This document shows, piece after piece, positions 18,155-25,249 of a stretch of 64,000 bases of DNA. Both the position numbers and the translations under genes were made by a program. Every line of letters starts with the position of its first letter. Position 1 is the first letter of the stretch. Origin of the DNA: a bacterium (GTDB lineage Bacteria > Orphanbacterota > Orphanbacteria > Orphanbacterales > Orphanbacteraceae); contig JALGYY010000047.1 in assembly GCA_025782575.1 (NCBI GenBank), forward strand, positions 124,001 through 188,000, in the 5' to 3' direction. The notes beneath the pieces are model-generated. The model was not told the origin of the DNA. It saw nothing but the letters and a program-made list of their open reading frames with translations, and did not search any database.

Positions 18155-18304
18155 GCAATAGATCGATCGAATACATGAGGCGTTGATCGAAAGCCGGGCT
18201 GCGTTTCATCCCCTTTGCAGCCTCCTCCCCCTCGGTTCGTCCGGCTGGGGAGAAGTCGATCCGCCTCGACCCCGGCGACGTACTCTAAGTGGCCGGGGTT
18301 TTTC
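18155..18304 (+). ncRNA. Candidate structured RNA or attenuator leader upstream of the kinase/peptide operon
   Basis: An outer stem pairs 18176-18182 with 18262-18268 and, after a two-base bulge, GATCGA at 18185-18190 with TCGATC at 18256-18261, about 13 pairs in all with one G-U. It encloses two hairpins: 18196-18202 with 18217-18223 (GGGCTGC/GCAGCCT) and CTCCCC at 18225-18230 with GGGGAG at 18247-18252. The result is a three-way junction. A terminator follows at 18270-18304. GCCGGG at 18193-18198 is identical to the terminator's 3' arm, so it could also pair with the terminator's 5' arm and prevent termination. It resembles no riboswitch consensus I could recall. It may be an independent small RNA or a regulated leader of the operon that starts at 18432. 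Confidence 0.5.
18270..18304 (+). terminator. Rho-independent terminator 1 of the leader
   Basis: CCCCGGC at 18270-18276 pairs with GCCGGGG at 18292-18298, with a 15-base loop, followed by five T. It closes the structured segment. Confidence 0.7.
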
Positions 18305-18346
18305 TTTGTCTGGCAAGGGTTATCCCTTGGTTTCAGTCGGCCGACT

Positions 18347-18376
18347 CGCTCCTGGTTATGAGGGGCGATTTTTTTT
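18347..18376 (+). terminator. Rho-independent terminator 2 of the leader
   Basis: CGCTCCT at 18347-18353 pairs with AGGGGCG at 18361-18367 (one G-U pair), loop of seven, followed by A and eight T. It is a second terminator in tandem, 43 bases after the first and 56 bases before the kinase start. Confidence 0.7.
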
Positions 18377-18409
18377 AGAGATCCGACCCGCGTCGTTGGT
18401 ATGATTGAT

Positions 18410-18428
18410 CAGGTAAGGGGCGTACCTG
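18410..18428 (+). repeat. Inverted repeat at the kinase ribosome-binding region
   Basis: CAGGTA at 18410-18415 and TACCTG at 18423-18428 are perfect inverted copies around AGGGGCG. In RNA this hairpin would place the purine-rich candidate ribosome site in its loop, three bases before the ATG at 18432. As DNA it could be an operator. Confidence 0.4.
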
Positions 18429-18431
18429 CCA

Positions 18432-21116
18432 ATGGCGAGAGTCCACCGTCAGGATAGGGAGCCGCCTGCCCGGCCTGGTGACAGGATCCATCGTTACGAA
18501 GTCCTGGAAGAGATCGGCCATGGAGGCATGGGGGTCGTCTTCCTGGCAAAGGACCTGGAACTCGGGCGGGAGGTAGCCCTCAAATGTCCATGGCACGAGT
18601 ATGCCGTCGAGCCTGACCATCGGCGCCGCTTTCTTCGAGAGGCGCGAGCCACATCCCGATTAAGCCACCCTAACATCGTCTCCGTTCTCGATGCCTTCCA
18701 GCATGAGGGCCTCCCCTGGCTGGCGCTGGAGCTGGTTCGGGGAAAGAACCTGGAAAGTCACCTGTCTCAGAAGGGACGTCTCCCCCTAAGGGAAGTGATC
18801 CGGTGCAGTGAGGGGGTAGCCGAGGCGCTTCGTGAATCCCACCGTCACAATCTGCTGCACAGGGACATCAACCCCAGAAACATTCTGATCACACCTGAAG
18901 GACGGGCGGTCGTTACCGACTTCGGTGTGGCCCGGCACATCGTCGACCCTGATATCTCGCAAAGTGCATCCACCGATCCTGAGAGTTTGACGGCGAGCGG
19001 TGCCATTGTAGGAACCCCGAGATACATGTCTCCGGAACAGGCGCAGGGAAGACCGCTCGACCAAAGGTCAGACCTCTTTTCTCTCGGTGCGGTGATGTAC
19101 GAAATGTGTACCGGATCGCCCGCATTCTCCGCCGGCGAGAGTGGCGGTCTGATCGACGCGATCCTTCATCGTGAACCGCTCCCCATCAGAAAATTCACAT
19201 ATGAAATTCCAGCGACACTCGAGCGGATTATCAGAAAAGCGCTCGCCAAATCTGCTGATGAACGCTACCAGACCGCATCTGACCTGCTGGTCGATCTCCG
19301 CACACTCCGGCGCAAGTTGGATTTTGAGGACTATTCACAATCTCATCCCGGAGAGCTGGCCGATGTTACCTCCCGACAAGCACTGCCGGCACGGACGAAC
19401 CGATTCCGCAATCTCGCCGGCGCGCTGGTGGGAGCTCTTATCGTTTTTGTGATCTGGATCGTATTCCGGTCGAACGAATACCCTCTGCCGATCGGTCACC
19501 CGCTTCAGATCACCAGTTCGGAAGCGTGGGAGGGGGACCCGGCGCTCTCGCCGGACGGAGGACGGATCGCGTTTACTTCCAAGCGATCGGGTAACGAGGA
19601 TATTTATGTGGTCGACGTGCGGGGGGGGACGCCCCTTCGGCTCACCAATGACCCGGCTTCGGACAGCGACCCGGACTGGTACCCGGATGGAAGCGCGATC
19701 GCTTTCTCCTCGACTCGGACGGGGAAATCCGCGATCTGGAAAGTGGGGCAAATGGGGGGAGGAGCGACACTGATCTTCGAAGATGCTGCGATGCCGGACA
19801 TTTCGCCGGACGGCGCGCGAATTGCATTTGTGCGCGCGAACGAAGAAGGGGTGAAACGAATCGGCGTTGCCACGTTTGACGATCCCTCCGATGCAGTCAT
19901 TTTAACTCGCGACGGGGATGGGGTCTGGGAACACCGGGATCCCTCCTGGTCTCCGGATGGTACTCAGATCTGCTATTCCGGGCAGGACAACCTCTGGCTC
20001 GTCCCCTCTCGAGGTGGTGAGCCTCGACAGTTAACACACGAAGGAAGACTCGATGGATCGCCCGCGTGGTCACCATCAAGCGACTTCATTTATTTTTCCA
20101 GTGAACGGGGGGGAGCTCTCGGGATCTGGCGCGTGGCCATTTCCGGTGAGGATCTGGAGCGAGTGACCATGGGCGGTCGTGAGACTGCGCCGAGCCCGGG
20201 CGCCGATGGAAAGAAGCTCGCCTACTCTACAAGGATCGCGGGTAACAATCTCATACTATTTGACCGTATAACCGGAATAGAGACGAGGATCCCGGGTGAG
20301 AGGGACGACAACATGCCGGCGCTCGCGCCGGACGGGAGCGCCGTAGTTTTCAATTCGAATCGCTGGGGGGGAAACTACGATCTATGGGTTCTTAGGCTCG
20401 AAGACGGCGTGCCGGTGGGTGAGCCGGGCCGCCTGACCGAGCAATCGGGGCGGACGTCTCACCCTGCCTTTTCGCCTGACGGTGACTGGATCGCCTACTA
20501 CCGGATTCTGGAAGACAACCGTGATATCTGGATCACAGCCGTAAGCGGGGGACAGCCAAACCAGATTACGGATCATCCGGCGCCTGATACTCAGCCGGCC
20601 TGGTCGCCCGACGGAACACAGCTCGCTTTCCTGTCCGAAGGAGAGGGGGGATCGCAGGTCTGGGTGGTGCCGATCGATCGAGGAAAGAGAAGCGGCCCAC
20701 CGAGGAGAATCACGTCATTCCGATCGGACATCAAGAGTCTCGCCTGGTTGCCCGGAGGAAACCGGCTGGCGTTCATAGCGGATGAAACATCAGGCGCCGA
20801 GATCTGGATTGTGCCGGTTGACGGGCACGAGTCGCCACAACATCTGGCGAGTGATACCGGTGCACATAGAATCAGGTGGGACGGCTCGACCGGGAATCTG
20901 GTTGTGATTGGGTCGCAGAGTGGGGGGGACATGATACTGAGTACGATCTCCCCGGCGACGGGAGAAGTAATTGTGGACGGGCTCGCAGTCAGAATTGGCG
21001 GTGTCGGAACAGTTCCGGTTTTTGATATCAGTCCCGACGGGCGAGTCCTGGCTTTCTCACGAGGTTCTTTTCGAGGAGATATCTGGGTTCTCGAAGGGGA
21101 AAACGGGCTCTACTAG
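18432..21116 (+). CDS. Membrane Ser/Thr protein kinase with TolB-like beta-propeller
   Basis: The product is 894 residues. The kinase domain (about 22-300) has the glycine loop GHGGMG at 29-34, Lys51, HRD at 143-145, DFG at 163-165 and GTPRYMSPEQ. The catalytic loop reads HRDINPRN, so Asn147 replaces the usual Lys. A single transmembrane helix spans about 327-345. The outside part holds many PD40/TolB-like blades (LSPDGGRIAFTSKRSGNEDIY, FSPDGDWIAYYR, WSPDGTQLAFLSE), forming one or two propellers. The architecture is a receptor kinase sensing an extracytoplasmic ligand. It is the first gene of a unit with the repeat peptide, radical SAM enzyme and M64 peptidase, all on the same strand with short gaps. 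Confidence 0.88.
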   Translation: MARVHRQDREPPARPGDRIHRYEVLEEIGHGGMGVVFLAKDLELGREVALKCPWHEYAVEPDHRRRFLREARATSRLSHPNIVSVLDAFQHEGLPWLALELVRGKNLESHLSQKGRLPLREVIRCSEGVAEALRESHRHNLLHRDINPRNILITPEGRAVVTDFGVARHIVDPDISQSASTDPESLTASGAIVGTPRYMSPEQAQGRPLDQRSDLFSLGAVMYEMCTGSPAFSAGESGGLIDAILHREPLPIRKFTYEIPATLERIIRKALAKSADERYQTASDLLVDLRTLRRKLDFEDYSQSHPGELADVTSRQALPARTNRFRNLAGALVGALIVFVIWIVFRSNEYPLPIGHPLQITSSEAWEGDPALSPDGGRIAFTSKRSGNEDIYVVDVRGGTPLRLTNDPASDSDPDWYPDGSAIAFSSTRTGKSAIWKVGQMGGGATLIFEDAAMPDISPDGARIAFVRANEEGVKRIGVATFDDPSDAVILTRDGDGVWEHRDPSWSPDGTQICYSGQDNLWLVPSRGGEPRQLTHEGRLDGSPAWSPSSDFIYFSSERGGALGIWRVAISGEDLERVTMGGRETAPSPGADGKKLAYSTRIAGNNLILFDRITGIETRIPGERDDNMPALAPDGSAVVFNSNRWGGNYDLWVLRLEDGVPVGEPGRLTEQSGRTSHPAFSPDGDWIAYYRILEDNRDIWITAVSGGQPNQITDHPAPDTQPAWSPDGTQLAFLSEGEGGSQVWVVPIDRGKRSGPPRRITSFRSDIKSLAWLPGGNRLAFIADETSGAEIWIVPVDGHESPQHLASDTGAHRIRWDGSTGNLVVIGSQSGGDMILSTISPATGEVIVDGLAVRIGGVGTVPVFDISPDGRVLAFSRGSFRGDIWVLEGENGLY

Positions 21117-21133
21117 AAGGTTCACCAACACGG

Positions 21134-21149
21134 CCAGCGGTAACGCTGG
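21134..21149 (+). promoter_or_regulatory. Intercistronic hairpin with GNRA-type loop
   Basis: CCAGCG at 21134-21139, loop GTAA, CGCTGG at 21144-21149. The hairpin lies in the 49-base gap between the kinase stop and the peptide gene, just before GAAAGGA (21152-21158). It has no T-run, so it is not a terminator. It could be a processing or stability element that raises expression of the peptide over the kinase. Confidence 0.5.
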
Positions 21150-21165
21150 TAGAAAGGAAATCCAA

Positions 21166-21453
21166 ATGGCGGACAAGACAACCGATAAGGTCAGCGTGAA
21201 AGATCTTTGCGCTGCTTTGACCGAACTGATCGAGTGGGCCGCGGATATCCGGGAGATTCTGTGCGGTGCCGGAGATTCAGCCGTTATCGAAACCGCGTCG
21301 AGCACCGAGGAAGGTGGGACGGTACGCTGGTACGGAGGGTGCCCGCCACCGACATATACGCGAACTGCAAGCAGTGGGACGGTACGCTGGTACGGTGGCT
21401 GTCCCCCGCCTCTGACGTCTGACAGCTCGGGCGAAACGGAAGAGAGGGCGTAG
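21166..21453 (+). CDS. Candidate RiPP precursor peptide with two identical core repeats
   Basis: The product is 95 residues from the ATG at 21166, with GAAAGGA seven bases upstream. The frame stays open upstream inside the kinase gene, but that part is a shadow. Residues 1-45 are a leader-like acidic helical region containing Cys15 and Cys33. Residues 51-62 and 71-82 are identical (GTVRWYGGCPPP), separated by exactly 20 residues. The end is hydrophilic and acidic. There is no signal peptide or transmembrane helix. A radical SAM/SPASM gene begins three bases after the stop. Known families of such pairs produce peptides with thioether, carbon-carbon or carbon-oxygen crosslinks; here Trp, Tyr, Cys and Pro of each repeat are the candidate sites. 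I do not recognise the family. Confidence 0.8.
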   Translation: MADKTTDKVSVKDLCAALTELIEWAADIREILCGAGDSAVIETASSTEEGGTVRWYGGCPPPTYTRTASSGTVRWYGGCPPPLTSDSSGETEERA

Positions 21454-21456
21454 AGC

Positions 21457-22743
21457 ATGTCGCAACCATCCCCGGAAACTGGAGCGACTTCGATGACTAC
21501 GACAGTTTCGCCCCCCCGGCCGGAATCGATCAAACGGCTGGTGCTTGTGCTGACGTCGCAGTGCAACCTGCGCTGCGGCTACTGTTATCAGGATGATAAG
21601 AAAGCGGGCACCATGGAGTGGGAAACACTCCGCGGGGCCCTCGATCTCGCGCTTGCGAGTGAGCAGAAATTGATCAAGTTCACTTTCTATGGCGGGGAAC
21701 CGCTTCTCGAATTCCCTCTCATGGAAAGAGGCGTTCGCTACGTTGAAGAGATGCGGGGTGAGGAGAAGCAGGTCAGATTCGGCATCATTACGAACGGCAC
21801 TCTTTTGACCGAGGAATCTATCGATTTTCTGATTCAGCACGACTTCAAGACGCAGATCAGCTTCGATGGAGTCCGAGAGGCCCAGATTCATAGGGGCAAA
21901 GGGACATATGAGAAGCTCGATCGTGTTCTCGACACGATTGCGGCCGCGTCGCCGAGCTTCTTTCGAAAGAGAGTCGTCGTGTCGTCGACTCTCACGCCGG
22001 AAACTATTCCCTATCTTGCGGATTCGATCGATTACTTCCTGAGCAAGAATGTCACATCCATTTCAGTCTCTCCGTCGATCAGTCATCATCCGAACTGGAA
22101 AATGGAATCGATATGGGATCTGGATGAGCAATTCGGCAGGATTCTCGAAACGAGTATCACGCACCATCGCCGGACAGGCGAAACACCCTTTACCCCATTC
22201 CGGGGCGGAATCAATTCCTCGAAGGGGATAGACAAGATTTCGATGTGCGGAGTCATGAGAGGGGAGACGCCCACTGTCGATGTGGACGGCCAGGTACACG
22301 GCTGCGCGCTCTTTGCTGATTCCTTTCAGTCTCTTTCCCGCCGATTCTTAAGGGAGAAACTGGAGTCGCTCCGGATGGGCGACATTCAGGACGAGCGGTT
22401 TCGCGAGCGCTACGCCGCGTTTCCGGAAGCGGTCGAACAGGCTGAGATTTTTCACAACAAGCAGGACAAGTATTCATCGTATGGGAAATGCGGCGAATGC
22501 GAACATCTCGCTTCCTGTTCGATCTGTCCTGTGTCCATCGGAAACATCCCCGGAAACAATGACGTTCATCGCGTTCCCGACTTCGCATGCGCCTATCATC
22601 TGGTCATGCTGCGATTCAAAGGGATGTACGTCGAGGATACTCGGGTAGTGCGCTCGCGGCTCCAGCCCAAAATGTCAGACAGCACGATCAGGCTGCGGAA
22701 TCTGGCGCGCCGGATGAGAGGGGCAGAGGAGATCCGGCGCTGA
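21457..22743 (+). CDS. Radical SAM/SPASM peptide maturase
   Basis: The product is 428 residues. The radical SAM iron-sulfur motif is CxxxCxxC at Cys36, Cys40 and Cys43 (TSQCNLRCGYCYQ), followed by the GGEPLL motif (FYGGEPLLE) that contacts SAM. The C-terminal half has a SPASM domain: MCGVMRGETPTVDVDGQVHG then Cys, and later CGECEHLASCSIC with a further Cys in FACAYH, which should bind auxiliary iron-sulfur clusters. Such enzymes modify ribosomal peptides encoded next door. Its position three bases after the repeat peptide gene makes that peptide the likely substrate. A second possible start, ATG at 21493 with GGAG eight bases upstream, would remove 12 residues. Confidence 0.92.
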   Translation: MSQPSPETGATSMTTTVSPPRPESIKRLVLVLTSQCNLRCGYCYQDDKKAGTMEWETLRGALDLALASEQKLIKFTFYGGEPLLEFPLMERGVRYVEEMRGEEKQVRFGIITNGTLLTEESIDFLIQHDFKTQISFDGVREAQIHRGKGTYEKLDRVLDTIAAASPSFFRKRVVVSSTLTPETIPYLADSIDYFLSKNVTSISVSPSISHHPNWKMESIWDLDEQFGRILETSITHHRRTGETPFTPFRGGINSSKGIDKISMCGVMRGETPTVDVDGQVHGCALFADSFQSLSRRFLREKLESLRMGDIQDERFRERYAAFPEAVEQAEIFHNKQDKYSSYGKCGECEHLASCSICPVSIGNIPGNNDVHRVPDFACAYHLVMLRFKGMYVEDTRVVRSRLQPKMSDSTIRLRNLARRMRGAEEIRR

Positions 22744-22779
22744 CCAGCGCGGCCGGATCGAAGAATGAGGAGTGGATTC

Positions 22780-24543
22780 ATGATAGTGCAAATGAGGCCG
22801 AGTCCGGTAGTGGCTGCGGCCGTTATGGTCCTGTTGTTGGCCGGCTGCAGTGACAGTTCACGCGACCTGCCCCCGTCGGTTCAGTTGCTCGCTGATTTCA
22901 CGGCGGATTCAGTCTATGTAAGAGCGATTTCAGAGGCGGATCGTAGAAGGCCGATCCGCGGGCTTCGGCCGCCCAGGATCACGCCGGCCAATTTCAGCAC
23001 ATTTCCTCCCGGCGCGTCGGAATATGTCGTTCATATTCACGATGCAGAAGGGGAGATTCTGGACAGCTACGGATATGACGGCACGGCTACAGGGTTTCTC
23101 GACCGTCACGATGAGGCGGGCGTCCTCATGGGAAGGCCGCCGCCGGCGACTCTCGACACGCGACTACTTCGCTTGCCGATTCCGGAGAACGCCCATGTGA
23201 TTTCGTTTTCCCGTTTCGAGGTTTTTCGAAGGCGGCCCGGCCGTCCGCCCCGCCCTCGGTACGATCACGTCTTTCCTCCCGGTCCCGGCAGTCGGGTCGC
23301 ATTGGGAGTCAAACATATCGGTTCCCAGGGAATCCCCTCACGCGAGGGACTTCTCCCCGATCCGCCGGAACGACTCCGCTTCTCAGGAATTCCGGATATC
23401 GATGATGTTGTCCGCCTGCTGAGGGAGTACCGGGAATGGTCTAAACGATTCGGTTGGCAGGGGAGACGGGAGCCGGTCATCATACCGACCTCCCTGGACG
23501 CCCACATCTACGAAACGATTTACTCCTCAGGTGATCCGAAGGATCGATTCAATATCGTATTTCTCGGAGATGGATTTACGGAGGATGAAGCGGCTGATTA
23601 TCAAGGCTGGGTCGGACCGATTGTAGAGACCATGATGGGGACAGAGCCGTTCAAGAGTAAGATCGATCAGATCAATATCTATCTCGTCACCACCAAGTCT
23701 ATCGAGTCGGGGATTACGAACTGCTCGGACTACGTAGCGGGAATCGCTGATACGGCCACCGCGCCGACGGATGATTCGTTCGTCCGCGATACCTATTTCG
23801 GACTATACGGGTGGGCCGAAGATGAAAACGCCGACCAGACCTATCATGGATACATCGCAGTCCCCGACTATGAGTTGATCTATGAAGCAGTGGACAGGAT
23901 TATCGACTCGGACGAGGTCGACCTGTTTGTCATGATTGCGAACTGCCCGGCCTACGGTGGGGCGGCCTACCCGGACGCGAAGCTGGCCATTGTAACGCTT
24001 CCCTGGGCCGGCGCCTCGACCGATCTTTTTGTGGACGTCGCCTTTCACGAGATGGGGCATGTGATCGCCGGACTTGGAGAGGAGTATATTTCGTGCCGGT
24101 TCGGGTATGAGTACAAATCGTATCCTAATATTGTTCATGAGTTCGAGTTGGACGATGTCTGGTGGAAAGTGCTGGCGGAACCGGACGAGATTGACGCAAG
24201 TACCGGGAAGTTCAAAGCGATCTATGAATGTGCGGATGGTGCCGGTCCGGGTGATCCCGACTGTCCCAAGGAGCAGAACGATCAGTCTGTTCTCCTGACT
24301 GACTATCCCTTGCTCGGCCTCTACTGGGGGGCACAGTTCATCGACGTTGATCCGACGACTTTTGAGTGTGTCGGTTCAAACGGCAATCTCACATTCGACC
24401 AGTTCACCAGCCCGCTCGGCCGCCACTACTACCGGCCACAGTCACAGTGTCGCATGCGCCAGGAGCGCTGGGAATTCTGCCGGGCATGTAGCGATACAAT
24501 TTCGTCGGTCATCGATGAGGCGAGTCTGTTGAGCGTTCCCTGA
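22780..24543 (+). CDS. M64 family (IgA peptidase type) zinc metallopeptidase lipoprotein
   Basis: The product is about 587 residues. A lipoprotein signal ends in LLAGC. The catalytic zinc motif HEMGH is at residues 423-427, with the extended HEMGHVIAGLGEEY signature of peptidase family M64 (named for the Clostridium ramosum IgA protease). Upstream, FNIVFLGDGFTEDE is also typical of the family. The start is the ATG at 22780, because GAGGAG lies seven bases upstream; the ATG at 22765 lies before that site. It is the last gene of the peptide cluster, 36 bases after the maturase, and could cleave the leader or act on the exported product. The 3' end overlaps the convergent peroxiredoxin gene by 115 bases. 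Confidence 0.9.
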   Translation: MIVQMRPSPVVAAAVMVLLLAGCSDSSRDLPPSVQLLADFTADSVYVRAISEADRRRPIRGLRPPRITPANFSTFPPGASEYVVHIHDAEGEILDSYGYDGTATGFLDRHDEAGVLMGRPPPATLDTRLLRLPIPENAHVISFSRFEVFRRRPGRPPRPRYDHVFPPGPGSRVALGVKHIGSQGIPSREGLLPDPPERLRFSGIPDIDDVVRLLREYREWSKRFGWQGRREPVIIPTSLDAHIYETIYSSGDPKDRFNIVFLGDGFTEDEAADYQGWVGPIVETMMGTEPFKSKIDQINIYLVTTKSIESGITNCSDYVAGIADTATAPTDDSFVRDTYFGLYGWAEDENADQTYHGYIAVPDYELIYEAVDRIIDSDEVDLFVMIANCPAYGGAAYPDAKLAIVTLPWAGASTDLFVDVAFHEMGHVIAGLGEEYISCRFGYEYKSYPNIVHEFELDDVWWKVLAEPDEIDASTGKFKAIYECADGAGPGDPDCPKEQNDQSVLLTDYPLLGLYWGAQFIDVDPTTFECVGSNGNLTFDQFTSPLGRHYYRPQSQCRMRQERWEFCRACSDTISSVIDEASLLSVP

Positions 24544-25112
24544 CAGACTGCGGAGACCATGCTCGTCGCGAGCGCACCAACAGTCCACCCGGCAGGGCAG
24601 ACCTCGCCATCGTGCGAGGCGACGTACTGGAAAGCGCTTAGTGTGCGAAGGGCCTCATCAGCGGAACGGCCGACCGGATCGTAGTTGATCGTGGCATGCA
24701 TCACCATGCCTTCCGGATTGATCTGGAACAGGCCGCGCGGAGCGACATCGGTCGCTTCTTCAAGAATGCCGAACGGTTCCGTTGCGGTCTTTTTCAGATC
24801 GGCCGCCAGTGGGAACTCGAGGCTGCCGCCGAGCCTGCCATCTCCCTTGGCCGTTTCGACCCAGGCTTTGTGGGTATGATGGGAATCGATCGAGATGCCG
24901 ATGACCTGGCAGTCCAGTTCGGTGAACTGGCCGATGGCACTCGAATAGCTGAGCATTTCGGTGGGGCAGACAAAGGTGAAGTCATTCGGGTAGAACATCA
25001 GGCAGACCCATTTCCCCCTGTAGTCCGAGAGCTTGATGTCTTTGAATTCGCCCTTGGAATAGGCCGGCAGGTTGAAATCGGGTGCCTCAATGCCGACGAC
25101 CGGCCTGCGCAT
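24429..25112 (-). CDS. 2-Cys peroxiredoxin (AhpC/Prx1 type)
   Basis: The product is 227 residues. The peroxidatic Cys49 lies in FTFVCPTE and the resolving Cys172 in GEVCPAGW, the standard spacing of typical 2-Cys peroxiredoxins, which reduce peroxides using a thioredoxin-like donor. Family members normally end some 20-25 residues after the resolving Cys. Here about 55 residues follow, and the last 38 are read antisense through the M64 gene. That tail could be real or the result of a lost stop codon or frameshift. GGAGG occurs upstream but about 20 bases from the ATG, so translation initiation is not ideal. Confidence 0.88.
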   Translation of the reverse strand: MRRPVVGIEAPDFNLPAYSKGEFKDIKLSDYRGKWVCLMFYPNDFTFVCPTEMLSYSSAIGQFTELDCQVIGISIDSHHTHKAWVETAKGDGRLGGSLEFPLAADLKKTATEPFGILEEATDVAPRGLFQINPEGMVMHATINYDPVGRSADEALRTLSAFQYVASHDGEVCPAGWTVGALATSMVSAVCQGTLNRLASSMTDEIVSLHARQNSQRSWRMRHCDCGR

Positions 25113-25249
25113 GGATTTGATATCGCTCTTGGTTTCCTCCCTCGTCCAGATAAAAAATCGAATGTTTTCTGGTACAGCGTACTCTCTTTGAACCGAAGCA
25201 GACGCTTAGAATTAAGCGATTCTGACCCTTTTGTCAAGGTGGCGCGGCC

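Noticed and set aside
18183-18404. 73-codon frame through the leader RNA
   Set aside because: The region is explained by stems and two terminators, and the frame lacks a ribosome site.
20971-21165. Upstream extension of the repeat peptide gene
   Set aside because: It overlaps the kinase coding sequence; the ATG at 21166 has a clear ribosome site and gives a sensible leader.
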